Positions 52,867 to 61,743 of a DNA stretch of 64,000 nt are shown one piece after another. How positions within the stretch are numbered: the stretch's first letter is position 1; the number at the start of each line of letters is the position of its first letter. A model generated the notes under the pieces. That model was not told where the DNA came from, searched no databases, and worked only from the letters and a program-made list of their open reading frames with translations. The stretch spans positions 1-64,000 of the forward strand of contig NZ_JAIVEM010000135.1 in assembly GCF_020404765.1 (NCBI RefSeq). The letters run 5' to 3'. The DNA is from Paenibacillus sp. BJ-4 (GTDB taxonomy: Bacteria > Bacillota > Bacilli > Paenibacillales > Paenibacillaceae). A program made the position numbers and the translations under genes.

Positions 52867-53956
52867 AATACTACGAGGCTTTCGTTCAAAAATGATAATA
52901 CTGTTAGGTTTAAGCATGTTGTTGTCTAGCGTCATAACATATCTACTCTTTAAAGTACTCCAATTGTATTATTATACAAATGTTAGTCATGGAGATACAC
53001 TAGCTTATTTTCGCAAAATCATACAAAATATTGGAGACCTTAACGTCTTTTTACTGTTATTTATCACGCTTTCGATATTATTTTTCTTTTTACTTACAAA
53101 ACCCTATTCTGCCTATTTCAATGAGATTTCAAAAGGAATTCATTATCTCGCTCAGGGTGACTTTAAGCATCGAATTCAAATATTGTCAAATGATGAATTT
53201 AGTGATATTGCACAAGGCATTAATCTGGCAAGTGAAAAATTAGAACAAGCCATAGAAAGGGGTGACTTTTCGGAAAGTAGCAAAGAGCAGTTAGTAGTAA
53301 ATTTGGCTCATGATTTGCGAACACCTCTTACCTCTGTTTTAGGTTATTTAGATTTAATCCTTAAGGATGATAGCTTGACTGAAAATCAGATCAGGCATTA
53401 TTTAACGATTGCCTTTACCAAATCTCAACGCTTAGAAAGGTTAATTGATGAATTATTCGAAATAACTAGGATGAATTATGGCATGTTACCAATTGAAAAG
53501 AAACAAATCGATTTAAGTGAGCTACTTATTCAATTGAAAGAAGAGTTGTATCCTGTCTTCGAGAAAAACGATTTGATAGCAAGAATGAATATGACTTCCC
53601 CTTTATCTATTATGGGTGATGGAGAGTTATTGGCACGTGTGTTTGAAAATCTTCTGATTAATGCAAATCGCTATGGGTATGAGGGGCAGTATGTAGATAT
53701 CAACGGTTTTATTGATTCAGAGGAAGTAGTTATTCAAGCTATCAATTATGGGGATGCCATTCCTCCAGATGAACTGCCTCATATTTTTGATATGCTTTAT
53801 ACTGGTGACAAAGCACGAACTCATCAAGAAAATAGTACAGGTCTCGGTTTATTCATTGCGAAGAATATTGTAGAGCAACACAATGGGACAATAACTGCCG
53901 AAAGTGATTTAATACGCACTATATTTGAAGTCCGATTACCAATGGCGGATTTCTAA
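52859..53956 (+). CDS. vanS: VanS-type sensor histidine kinase
   Basis: 365 residues: two membrane helices (about 12-35 and 58-80) around a short extracytoplasmic loop, HAMP-like linker, H-box NLAHDLRTPLTSVLGYLDLI, N-box FENLLINANRYG, and G-boxes with GLGLFIAKNIVEQHNG. This matches VanS sensors of glycopeptide resistance clusters, which detect the drug or wall damage and phosphorylate VanR. All kinase motifs are intact. Translationally coupled to vanR. Confidence 0.82.
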   Translation: MGKILRGFRSKMIILLGLSMLLSSVITYLLFKVLQLYYYTNVSHGDTLAYFRKIIQNIGDLNVFLLLFITLSILFFFLLTKPYSAYFNEISKGIHYLAQGDFKHRIQILSNDEFSDIAQGINLASEKLEQAIERGDFSESSKEQLVVNLAHDLRTPLTSVLGYLDLILKDDSLTENQIRHYLTIAFTKSQRLERLIDELFEITRMNYGMLPIEKKQIDLSELLIQLKEELYPVFEKNDLIARMNMTSPLSIMGDGELLARVFENLLINANRYGYEGQYVDINGFIDSEEVVIQAINYGDAIPPDELPHIFDMLYTGDKARTHQENSTGLGLFIAKNIVEQHNGTITAESDLIRTIFEVRLPMADF

Positions 53957-54075
53957 GAAGATTAATAATAAAATCCAAGTAAAAATTTAAGAGAAATTTA
54001 ATATTTACCCCACTTTTTATTTTAAAAGTTTTTCCTATCCTATAAACAAGTTACATCAAGGAGGAGAGACTAAAA

Positions 54076-54939
54076 ATGAAAAAGTGGGGATTTTTATTGG
54101 TTTTTGCATTATTTCTAGTTTTTATTTTTAATATATTACCGATATCCCAAGATAAAGTAGAAGATCAAATATATGAACAAAATGATAATACAGCTACTGA
54201 AAATACCCAAAAGATTGAGATTACAGAAGAGCAGATCTATCAAGGGGATCTGCTTTTGGTTAACAGTGAATATGCTGTTCAACAAGCTGGTATAAAATCG
54301 GATATCATAAATTTATTTACACACAAAGAATTAACAACCGGATACCAGTTACTTAATAGTGAAATAAAATTATCAGAAGAAATAGCTGAAAAATTTTCGG
54401 AGATAATAGCTGCGGCTGAAGAGGATGGGGTTAGTAATTTCTTAATTAGCAGTGGTTATCGAGACTTTGATGAGCAAAACAGACTGTACGAGGAGATGGG
54501 GGCTGACTATGCTTTGCCAGCTGGTCATAGCGAACACAATTTAGGATTAGCACTTGATGTAGGGTCTACTCAAATGAAGATGGAAGAAGCACCTGAAGGA
54601 GAGTGGATAGAAGAAAATTCTTGGAAATACGGCTTTATCTTACGCTATCCCTCGGATAAAACGGATATTACAGGAATTCAATATGAACCATGGCATATTC
54701 GCTATGTCGGCTTGCCTCACAGTGCGATTATGCAGGAAATGAATTTAGCTTTGGAAGAATATTGGGATTACTTAAAAGAAGAAAAGAGCATTTCTGTTAG
54801 TGCTGATGGGAAAAAATATACAATTTCATATTATCCCATTTCTCAAAACGAGACAATTGAAGTTGAAGTACCAGCGAATGAACAGTATGAAATATCTGGT
54901 AATAATATTGATGGAGTGATTGTGACCACATTTTCTTGA
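54076..54939 (+). CDS. vanY: D-Ala-D-Ala carboxypeptidase VanY
   Basis: 287-residue M15B peptidase with an N-terminal membrane anchor (WGFLLVFALFLVFIFNIL). Zinc-site motifs are present: SSGYRDFDEQ, GHSEHNLGLALDVG and EPWHIRYVG (His, Asp, His ligands). VanY trims the terminal D-Ala from pentapeptide precursors, lowering vancomycin targets. The extra C-terminal about 60 residues (from SVSADGKKY) are beta-rich, as in some VanY proteins. AAGGAGGAGAG ribosome site. Confidence 0.87.
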   Translation: MKKWGFLLVFALFLVFIFNILPISQDKVEDQIYEQNDNTATENTQKIEITEEQIYQGDLLLVNSEYAVQQAGIKSDIINLFTHKELTTGYQLLNSEIKLSEEIAEKFSEIIAAAEEDGVSNFLISSGYRDFDEQNRLYEEMGADYALPAGHSEHNLGLALDVGSTQMKMEEAPEGEWIEENSWKYGFILRYPSDKTDITGIQYEPWHIRYVGLPHSAIMQEMNLALEEYWDYLKEEKSISVSADGKKYTISYYPISQNETIEVEVPANEQYEISGNNIDGVIVTTFS

Positions 54940-54974
54940 ATTAGGTTCTAAAATGATAAAGTCATAGGTTTAAA

Positions 54975-55376
54975 TGTAAAGTTAGGAGACGTATTCTATA
55001 TGCTTACACTTACTCACAAGCAGCAAGCGAGTAAAGCGAACAAAAGAAAGCACTGCATGACGGGGAAAAGCTTGCTTTGCACCATCAAACAGCCATTTGA
55101 GCAGCACAAAGACAATCAGCGCCGTATACAATTGGCCATAGACGGCATTTTCCGTTGTGCCAAATAGCGTCGGATGTTCAAATGTTGCTTGATCCAGCGA
55201 AAGAATACCTCTATTTGCCAACGTGCTTTGTACATCAGCGCGATTTGTTCAGGCGTTAATACGGATTGAAGGATAGATGGAGTCGTCACCTTTCGGTTGG
55301 TTTGTAGGGGTAAAACGATTTTACCGAGTTAACGACTCTTTTTCTACTATTTAGTGGTTAATCGACAGGCTTGGTA
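54975..55376 (-). mobile_element. Internally deleted IS element (IS4-like transposase remnant)
   Basis: On the minus strand the C-terminus of an IS4/IS231-like transposase is readable: LTPEQIALMYKARWQIEVFF, RWIKQHLNI, then after a shift LFGTTENAVYGQLYTALIVF and LLKWLFDGAKQAF. Upstream of LTPEQ the coding sequence jumps directly to the element's 5' leader (55277-55375), so most of the gene is deleted. It separates vanY from vanZ. Confidence 0.65.
55277..55375 (-). repeat. IS leader repeat, copy 1
   Basis: About 98 bases, roughly 90% identical to 56174-56273 and in the same orientation. Read on the minus strand it ends with AAAGGTGACGACTCCAT, i.e. a ribosome site and start-codon position (ATC here). 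Confidence 0.75.
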
Positions 55377-55459
55377 GAATGGTTTTACACGTTAGGTCGG
55401 CTTATAGTCAAAGCCGTTACGAATTTATAAACTGAATATCAGAGAATAGGCGGGAAGAA

Positions 55460-56026
55460 ATGAAAAATGGAAGTATTATGAATAAACAAGAGAGAATTGA
55501 AACAGTCTTTTTATATGGAGTTTTCATTTGTTACGTACTTTTTTTATTTAAATTATTGTTCTTATCAAGAATTTCACTTTTGGATTTGTTAAATAGTCAA
55601 AGGACTTTAGATAGGTCAATCAATCTCATTCCTTTTAATAGTATAAAGGAATATATATTTAGCAACTCTGCCACTATAAAAAATTTCGCTTTTGCTAATG
55701 TGGTTGGCAATATAGTTATCTTTATTCCTCTTGGCACATATTTGTCATTATTCAAAAAAAATAAAAGAGTAATAACCAATCTGCTATTTATACTCATAGT
55801 GAGTTTATTTTTTGAAATCATTCAGGGGCTTTTAGGCATTGGAGCATCAGACATTGATGACATAATTTTAAATTGTTTGGGTGGATTAGTTGGTATTTTA
55901 GGGTATAAGTTTTTATTGTTTATATTACGAGATGGGAAAAAAGTACGTACTGCAATCACAATACTATCAGCAATAGGATTACCTGTTTTATTATATTTAT
56001 TATTTGTGGTGAGATTGCGCCTCTGA
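55460..56026 (+). CDS. vanZ: VanZ-family membrane protein
   Basis: 188-residue VanZ-like protein with four or five helices. Conserved features: RSINLIPFNSIKEYIF, FANVVGNIVIFIPLGTYL and the polar loop GLLGIGASDIDDIILNCLGG. VanZ gives low-level teicoplanin resistance. Two starts are possible (55460 or 55478, MNKQERIET). AT-rich like vanRSY. It is flanked by two copies of the IS leader repeat in the same orientation. Confidence 0.85.
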   Translation: MKNGSIMNKQERIETVFLYGVFICYVLFLFKLLFLSRISLLDLLNSQRTLDRSINLIPFNSIKEYIFSNSATIKNFAFANVVGNIVIFIPLGTYLSLFKKNKRVITNLLFILIVSLFFEIIQGLLGIGASDIDDIILNCLGGLVGILGYKFLLFILRDGKKVRTAITILSAIGLPVLLYLLFVVRLRL

Positions 56027-56173
56027 ATATCTTTATTGCATATGCAAGATGATACCCTACACAAAAGGAACGGTCTTATGACAAAGGATTTTCCTTCTGC
56101 TTTGTAACGTTCAGGGGCTGCCCGTTTTAACCCGCAGGGCTACGTGCAACTTAACAATCGTGATAGCTTTTTC

Positions 56174-56273
56174 ATGGAGTCGTCACCTTTCGGTTGGTTT
56201 GTAGGGGTACAAACAATTTTACCGAGTTGACGATTCTTTTTCTACCATTTAGTGGTTAATCAACAAGCCTGCC
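56174..56273 (-). repeat. IS leader repeat, copy 2
   Basis: Second copy of the repeat. On the minus strand it leads, via AAAGGTGACGACTCC, into ATG-AAA-AAG-CTA, a plausible transposase start; no transposase body follows. The rest of 56027-56528 has no gene I can name. Confidence 0.7.
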
Positions 56274-56528
56274 ATTAAGCATTTTCTATTCTAGTAATAC
56301 AATACGAGGGTATTTTTTATTTAGTTTGCTCGTTTATAGGTATGATATTACTTTATTATCCATTTTTATTTCGAAAAATTATCTAAATGAACATTATGAT
56401 TGTCTGTACATCCCCGCATACTCCCAAGAGCGACGGATTATTTACACATTGACGACGCTTTTGCGATTTACGCCGCAATTCTTCAGTAGACATTGTGGGT
56501 TCAAAAAATGAGAAAGCGGGTGCTTACC

Positions 56529-56868
56529 ATGAGCAGAAATAGATTGACGCAGATATTCCCTTTCCTGCTGCCAGTTCGGGTCATGCAAAGGAAGATATGT
56601 TTTTATGCCAGTATACGACTTGATGGCCGTCGCTACGCGGAAACCATTGCCGAGAAGCAGTCGCTCTATAAGCTCTTTGAAGCGGGCTGCGCATTATACA
56701 ACGGCAATACCGGCTTTGACATGGTGTATCAGGTAAACAAGGTATTTAACCTAAAACTGGCAGCGAAGACGCTGAACGGTCTTTTGTTGAAGCCGGACGA
56801 AACTTTTTCCTTCTGGCGGCTTGTACGCCATGCGTATAAGCGCCCCCCTATAAAGACGATCTTACGGT
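56529..56868 (+). pseudogene. vanW: VanW, truncated and frameshifted
   Basis: From ATG 56529 the sequence gives MSRNRLTQIFPFLLPVRVMQ, RKICFYASIRLDGRRYAE, NTGFDMVYQVNKVFNLKLAA and LLKPDETFSFWRLVRHAYK, the N-terminal third of VanW. A run of six C near 56845 shifts the frame; after correction it reads PYKDDLTV and then ends. The C-terminal two thirds are missing. The codon use is more GC-rich than vanRSYZ. VanW is of unknown function within vanB/vanG-type clusters. Confidence 0.8.
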
Positions 56869-57019
56869 AGCTTAGGGAAACAGAAATTTCACAGTAATTG
56901 CGAGTCTGGTTAAAAGAATAAATTGCGTGAGCAAATGTCTAAATCAAGCAATCTGATATCCTACATTTCATCTTGCATACACATAAAAATATTGAATGAA
57001 TTGGATTAGATAGAACGCA

Positions 57020-57095
57020 GTATGTGGGGGAACTCGCTGTACGGTGTGAAGTGAGGGAAAAACCGGCTATAACGTCAAAGGCTTACCAATCGCTA
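57020..57095 (+). other. Possible 3' fragment of a group II intron
   Basis: GTGGGGGAACTCGCTGTACG followed by GTGTGAAGTGAGGG and, at the end, GCTTACCAATCGCTATAG resembles the domain V-VI end of bacterial group II introns from memory. The domain V fold is imperfect. 56869-57019 is empty. Confidence 0.3.
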
Positions 57096-57107
57096 TAGTA
57101 ACGAACA

Positions 57108-57147
57108 AAGCCCAATTCTCAATAGTGTTGAGGAATTGAGCTTTTTA
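57108..57147 (+). terminator. Intrinsic terminator at the end of the acquired region
   Basis: AAGCCCAATTCTCAA/TTGAGGAATTGAGCTT hairpin followed by TTTAAT. 57148-57304 shows nothing. Confidence 0.65.
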
Positions 57148-57304
57148 ATATTGTAATTTCCTTAACGTTGTAAATCCGTATTTTCCTGACGCTACCCCAT
57201 TTTAAAATAATTTGACACTTTCGTAACCTCCGTAAGAGACTAACATTAGCAGAGACGTTCCTAAAGCTTTAAATCGAGACTGGGAGGTAAGAACCTTTGG
57301 ACGA

Positions 57305-58702
57305 TCATGTCGATAATGGACTAATCGGAATTTCTATACTTACCTGCCCGCCTCCCGTTTCGGTGGAGTTAGCGATGTGCAGCGTTCCGCCATGCAGGTT
57401 GACGATAGATTTCGTAATGTACAGCCCCATTCCGTAATGCCCATTTAATCTTCTGGACGAGTCGCCCATATAAAATTGCTCAGCCGCCTGTTTGAGGGCT
57501 TCCCGGGTGAAGCCGGGACCCTCATCTAAGACGGTGAACCGGATGCGTTCCAGGGTCGTTTCCACGGTCATCCGAATCTCGCTATGCTCCGCCGCTTGGT
57601 CTACCGCATTGGAGGCAACATTCATGATGGCTCGTTCCAGTAGAACGGGGTCCGCATACAGCGTGTCAGGAAGGTTGTATACTCCGAACACTACGGATAT
57701 TTTTTTGGGGGAAGCCAAGGCCAGTATCAGATCTTTTATTTTAGCCAAATAGAAGTCAGTATCAATCGTTTCCGCCCGCAGGGTGGCTGCTGTTTCCGCC
57801 TTTGTCATTTCAATGAGGGTCTTGATATACTGCTCCATCTGTTTGGTGCTCTCCGCTATATAATCGGTATACTCCTTTTGCTCCTCGGACTGCTCTGTTT
57901 CGGACAGCAGGTCTACATTCCCGCGAACGATGGTGAGCGGTGTTTTGACATCGTGTGCCAAGGCGGCAATTTGCTCTCGTCGGCTTTTTTCGAGATTCCA
58001 CTGCTTCTGCAGTGAAGTCTTTAATGTTTCTTTCATTTTATCCATGGAATGGAGCACCTGATCGATTTCCATAACGCCACTGAGCTTAATCGAGAAATCC
58101 AGGTCCTGTGCTTGAATTTGCTGGGTGGCCTGTTGTAGTCCACTCATTTTGTGCGCCAGCTTTCGTCCGAAGGAGGAAGCCAGCAACGCAACCCCCACCA
58201 AGAAGGCGATACAGAATACGACAAAAAAGGACAATTCCGCGTTCGGCATATATTGGCGCAGAATAGGGAGCTCAAACTGTGCCGCGATAGAGTAGCGCAT
58301 CACAGTAACCTCATCATTATGCCGGACTTTCATATAATTATAGGGAAACTGATAGATAGTATCGCTCTGCTGTGTAAGACTCCAAGCGGCTTTAGCCTGC
58401 TTTTCAGAAAGATTTCCTTTTTTTAGGCTGCCGTCCGAAGTGAATAACGCGTATTTATATAGGTCCAGCTTGGAATTCGGCTGAAGGGCCTTGCCCGCTT
58501 CAATGATTGTCTTGGCCTCCAGTACCTGCTTCTCCGCATAGTTCGCGGGAAGAATGGCGCCATAAGACATCAGAACATAGAAGATAAGGGCCAGGGATAA
58601 CGCGAATGCAATCGTCCCAATACAGAAAATAGCTAAATAACCCAGGAACATGGTCCGTAGCTTAGTTGACTTTCGCGCTTGCTGTACTTTGATTATTTCC
58701 AT
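57305..58702 (-). CDS. Lantibiotic-type sensor histidine kinase (LanK-like)
   Basis: 465-residue membrane kinase: helix 1 (about 20-48), an extracytoplasmic sensor loop of about 120 residues, helix 2 (about 165-188), HAMP, H-box ALAHDVKTPLTIVRGNVDLL, N-box IMNVASNAVDQA and GMGLYITKSIVNLHGG. This matches SpaK/NisK-type kinases. It overlaps the response-regulator gene by ten bases (ATG 58702 following GGGGGAT). As last gene of the lanFEG-RK operon it should sense a cationic peptide. Confidence 0.85.
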   Translation of the reverse strand: MEIIKVQQARKSTKLRTMFLGYLAIFCIGTIAFALSLALIFYVLMSYGAILPANYAEKQVLEAKTIIEAGKALQPNSKLDLYKYALFTSDGSLKKGNLSEKQAKAAWSLTQQSDTIYQFPYNYMKVRHNDEVTVMRYSIAAQFELPILRQYMPNAELSFFVVFCIAFLVGVALLASSFGRKLAHKMSGLQQATQQIQAQDLDFSIKLSGVMEIDQVLHSMDKMKETLKTSLQKQWNLEKSRREQIAALAHDVKTPLTIVRGNVDLLSETEQSEEQKEYTDYIAESTKQMEQYIKTLIEMTKAETAATLRAETIDTDFYLAKIKDLILALASPKKISVVFGVYNLPDTLYADPVLLERAIMNVASNAVDQAAEHSEIRMTVETTLERIRFTVLDEGPGFTREALKQAAEQFYMGDSSRRLNGHYGMGLYITKSIVNLHGGTLHIANSTETGGGQVSIEIPISPLST

Positions 58703-59352
58703 CGGTATCCAATCCCCCAAACTGTCTCTACCGGGGAAACCTCTACTTTGCCAAGCTTGGCCCGAATATTTTTAATATGCTCTACGATAGTGGCGGAATC
58801 GCTGTCCCCGTCAAACCCGAAGACAGATTCGTAAATGTGTTCTTTCGAGAACACCTGTCCCCGGCTCAGGGCGAGAAACTTACATATCTCATATTCGCTT
58901 TTGGTAAACGGGACGACTGCGTCTCGAACGGTGATTTCCTTGCCTGACAGATTGAAATGAACTTCCCCGATACAGAACACATTACGCCGTTCACGATTCT
59001 CCCGTCTGAGGTGAGCATGGATTCGTGCGCGCAGCTCCCCGGCCCCAAACGGTTTAACAATGTAATCGTCAGCTCCTTCCCCAAGTCCCACCATTACATC
59101 GGTCTCCATAGATTTTGCGGTGAGGAACAGGATCGGACAGTCTACCTTGCTGCGGATTTCCCGGCAGAGAGTGAACCCGTCTATCTCAGGCATCATCACG
59201 TCCAGGAGTATGAGATCAAATGCGCCAAGCTGCATGGTGAGCACCTGTGAAGAGGTAGAGACCACCGTGACAACATGGTCATCTTTCTGCAAAATATTTT
59301 GAAGGAGCGCCAGAACGGCGGGTTCATCATCAACGGCCAACAGGTTTGCCAT
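58693..59352 (-). CDS. Lantibiotic-type response regulator (LanR-like)
   Basis: 219-residue OmpR-class regulator: phospho-Asp in LILLDVMMPEIDG, Lys in YIVKPF, winged HTH with FTKSEYEICKFLALSRGQVF, IVEHIKNIRAKLGK and VETVWGIGYRW. NisR/SpaR-like. Follows the permease gene by 21 bases and precedes the kinase. Expected to switch on the upstream ABC genes. Confidence 0.87.
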   Translation of the reverse strand: MANLLAVDDEPAVLALLQNILQKDDHVVTVVSTSSQVLTMQLGAFDLILLDVMMPEIDGFTLCREIRSKVDCPILFLTAKSMETDVMVGLGEGADDYIVKPFGAGELRARIHAHLRRENRERRNVFCIGEVHFNLSGKEITVRDAVVPFTKSEYEICKFLALSRGQVFSKEHIYESVFGFDGDSDSATIVEHIKNIRAKLGKVEVSPVETVWGIGYRWK

Positions 59353-59373
59353 ACTTTATTCACTTCCTTTTCT

Positions 59374-60132
59374 TTACTCGAATGAATCTTGTCCTTCCCA
59401 GCGCCAAATCCATAATCCTAATAATATCATGATCGTAAAGGTCCCAGCCGCACAATATCCGATTCCTGAATCAAGCTGCATAGCAGCAGGGATGGTACCT
59501 CCCGAACTTACGCCATATTGCACCCAAATCGTGATGAATCGGGCGGCCCAGGCACAGGGGATGAATATCCAATTATGATCACCTAGCCCGGTAAGTAACA
59601 AAGCAGACAGCAGGCTTTCCGCAATGCCCAAGCCGATGGAAGCTCCCTTGCCGAATCGCAGACTAACGAAGAAATGGAGGATATAAAGGAAGATACTGGA
59701 GGTGAATAGAATGCAGGCAGCCGATATATAGAAATTGAAGCCATATGGAGACTCGTTCAAAAGGTACAGAAAGCCAGTGCCAAAACCGCTTGAGGCAAAT
59801 AGAACACTGCTAAATCCCAGGATTAGAAGCAGGCTGAACTTGCTTAGGAAGGGCAGCAGCTTAACCGGGGAGGTCAAGAGCTGCTGAAAATGCCCTGCGG
59901 CTGATTCCTGATCGGCAGCCATAGAACAGACGATGCCGATCAGGGTAGGAAGGGACACGGCCAAGACCTGCAAATAGCCTTCCACCTTAGAAACTGGTGA
60001 ATAGGGAGTGAAGGAATAATAGGCCAGAAAGATGACTATGCCCAAAAGCGGCATTAGCAGGTGCACAAGCAGCATCGGCTGCCTTCTAAGCTTGAGCATA
60101 TCGGACTTTAGATAGCGGAAAAAAGTTGTCAT
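59374..60132 (-). CDS. Lantibiotic immunity ABC permease (LanG/MutG-like)
   Basis: 252-residue permease with six helices and an ABC-2 layout. It begins MTTFFRYLKSDMLKLRRQPM, the usual start of MutG/SpaG proteins. Partner of the LanE-like protein; together with the ATPase it expels cationic peptides from the membrane. One base separates it from the LanE gene; GGGAGGTCAAGTAAG ribosome site. Confidence 0.83.
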   Translation of the reverse strand: MTTFFRYLKSDMLKLRRQPMLLVHLLMPLLGIVIFLAYYSFTPYSPVSKVEGYLQVLAVSLPTLIGIVCSMAADQESAAGHFQQLLTSPVKLLPFLSKFSLLLILGFSSVLFASSGFGTGFLYLLNESPYGFNFYISAACILFTSSIFLYILHFFVSLRFGKGASIGLGIAESLLSALLLTGLGDHNWIFIPCAWAARFITIWVQYGVSSGGTIPAAMQLDSGIGYCAAGTFTIMILLGLWIWRWEGQDSFE

Positions 60133-60133
60133 C

Positions 60134-60865
60134 TTACTTGACCTCCCGTTTGCGGAAAGGCATAGCTGTCAGTACCGACAGAATAATAAACAGGCTGAGT
60201 GAAAGCACGACGCCGGGCATAATGACACCTTTATCCAGGAGCAAATCTCCCGCAGGAACGGCAAGTCCATTGGGCAGCACTTTAATTACAGCGCACATCA
60301 ATCGGGCTGGAATTGCATAGGGAACCGCCCACCACACGGTAGAAGTAGCAAACAGAATGGAGCAGGCTACATTACCCACCATGTTGATAATCAGGGTAGC
60401 AAACATACCTATTCGGTCCGTAAGGAACAGGCAAAACGGAATTTGCCACAAAAAGGTGATGAAGAGCAGCAGACTTGCAGCAGCGCTTCCCGCCAATGTT
60501 ATGGAGCTTGAGAACACGAATCCACCAAGTGTTATCCCGATAAATAAGATAATAGAGGAGACGAAGAAGAGTCTTGCGCAAACCCCGATTTTACCGTACC
60601 ACACACGTGCCAGATCTACAGGCATTCCGAGAAGAGTACGGTATTGAAGCTTCTTGCTATCCTTTTGAATCACCCCTGAGCACATTAAGGTAAGGGCGCC
60701 GGGCAGTAGCATGGTGTACCACCAGTTATAGCTGGCGCTTTGGAGCATATTTCCCGCCATGAGTCCGGTACACAGAAGAAGCGTGACAATGGGAGCAAGC
60801 CAAACCAGCTTTTTGGTAAAGGTGCGCTTTAGTTTCAGATGTTCAGCGGCTATATATTGCTGCAT
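60134..60865 (-). CDS. Lantibiotic immunity ABC permease (LanE/MutE-like)
   Basis: 243-residue six-helix permease starting MQQYIAAEHLKLKRTFTKKL, typical of SpaE/MutE/EpiE proteins. Start at ATG 60865, after GGCGGTGAGTAGG, overlapping the end of the ATPase gene's stop region; a longer frame to 60898 lies inside that gene. Confidence 0.83.
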   Translation of the reverse strand: MQQYIAAEHLKLKRTFTKKLVWLAPIVTLLLCTGLMAGNMLQSASYNWWYTMLLPGALTLMCSGVIQKDSKKLQYRTLLGMPVDLARVWYGKIGVCARLFFVSSIILFIGITLGGFVFSSSITLAGSAAASLLLFITFLWQIPFCLFLTDRIGMFATLIINMVGNVACSILFATSTVWWAVPYAIPARLMCAVIKVLPNGLAVPAGDLLLDKGVIMPGVVLSLSLFIILSVLTAMPFRKREVK

Positions 60866-60866
60866 C

Positions 60867-61574
60867 CTACTCACCGCCCTTCCGGTATTCCCGTGCAATT
60901 TGCATGAACAACGATTCCAGGTTTTGTCCTGGGGTAACCGCCTCCTGATATGCTAGCACACCGCCGGCGATGATGCCGACATGATCAACGATTTGTTCGA
61001 CTTCAGACAGAATGTGACTGGAGAGAATCACAGTAATCCCCTGCTTCGGGAAGGAACGAATCAGCTCGCGTTGCTCCTGAATGCCAATCGGGTCCAGTCC
61101 GTTGGTCGGCTCATCTAAGATCAGCAGCTTGGGATGGTTCAGAAGGGCAATGGCGATGCCCAGCCGTTGCTTCATGCCCATCGAGAACTGTCCGGAGCGT
61201 TTTTTCCCGGTATGGGTCAAATCAACGATGTTCAATACTTCATCAATCCGCGAATCAGGCAGTCCCAGCAAGGTGGTACGAACCTTTAAGTTCTCTCTGG
61301 CTGTCAAATTCTCATAGAGCGGAGGTGATTCGATCAGCGCGCCGATCTGGGCAAGATCCCTTCGTGACCAGGGATTTCCTTGATATAAAATCTCACCGGA
61401 TGTCGGGCGGAGCATACCGGTTAGCATTTTCAGCGTAGTTGATTTTCCAGCCCCGTTTGGCCCGAGCAGGCCATAGACGGAATTCTTCTGAATAGACAGC
61501 GAGACGTTGTTCACCGCCTGCTGGCCCCTGAAGCTTTTGCAGAGATTTTGAGTCTGTAAAATAATGTTGTCCAT
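60867..61574 (-). CDS. Lantibiotic immunity ABC ATPase (LanF-like)
   Basis: 235-residue ABC ATPase: Walker A GPNGAGKST, Q-loop region ESPPLYENLTARENL, signature FSMGMKQRLGIA, Walker B LLILDEPTNGLD, H-loop SSHIL, matching bacitracin/lantibiotic protection ATPases (SpaF/MutF/BcrA). First gene of the operon (AAAGGATGAGC ribosome site). Order F-E-G-R-K equals the subtilin immunity/regulation block, but no lantibiotic precursor, synthetase or LanI lies nearby. Confidence 0.87.
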   Translation of the reverse strand: MDNIILQTQNLCKSFRGQQAVNNVSLSIQKNSVYGLLGPNGAGKSTTLKMLTGMLRPTSGEILYQGNPWSRRDLAQIGALIESPPLYENLTARENLKVRTTLLGLPDSRIDEVLNIVDLTHTGKKRSGQFSMGMKQRLGIAIALLNHPKLLILDEPTNGLDPIGIQEQRELIRSFPKQGITVILSSHILSEVEQIVDHVGIIAGGVLAYQEAVTPGQNLESLFMQIAREYRKGGE

Positions 61575-61649
61575 ATAAGCTCATCCTTTACATTCGTTCT
61601 GGGAACTAATTTAAAGGACAATTCTAAGGAATTTATAAGGATTTGAAAT

Positions 61650-61682
61650 ATAAAGAGATGCTCCTTAAAGGAACATCCCCTT
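61650..61682 (-). terminator. Terminator between SDR gene and lanFEG operon
   Basis: On the minus strand GGATGTTCCTT-TAAGGAGCATC hairpin, followed by TCTTTATATTT. Confidence 0.6.
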
Positions 61683-61743
61683 TTCGTAATTGTATATTTC
61701 CACCCAAGCTGTGCTCTGAAAAATGATAACCCTACACATTATT

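Noticed and set aside
54982..55221. 79-codon minus-strand ORF as an independent gene
   Set aside because: It is the frameshifted C-terminus of an IS transposase, so it is treated as a mobile-element remnant.
56326..56511. 61-codon frame before vanW
   Set aside because: No ribosome site and no family resemblance; it may hold a fragment of a lost van gene but cannot be supported.
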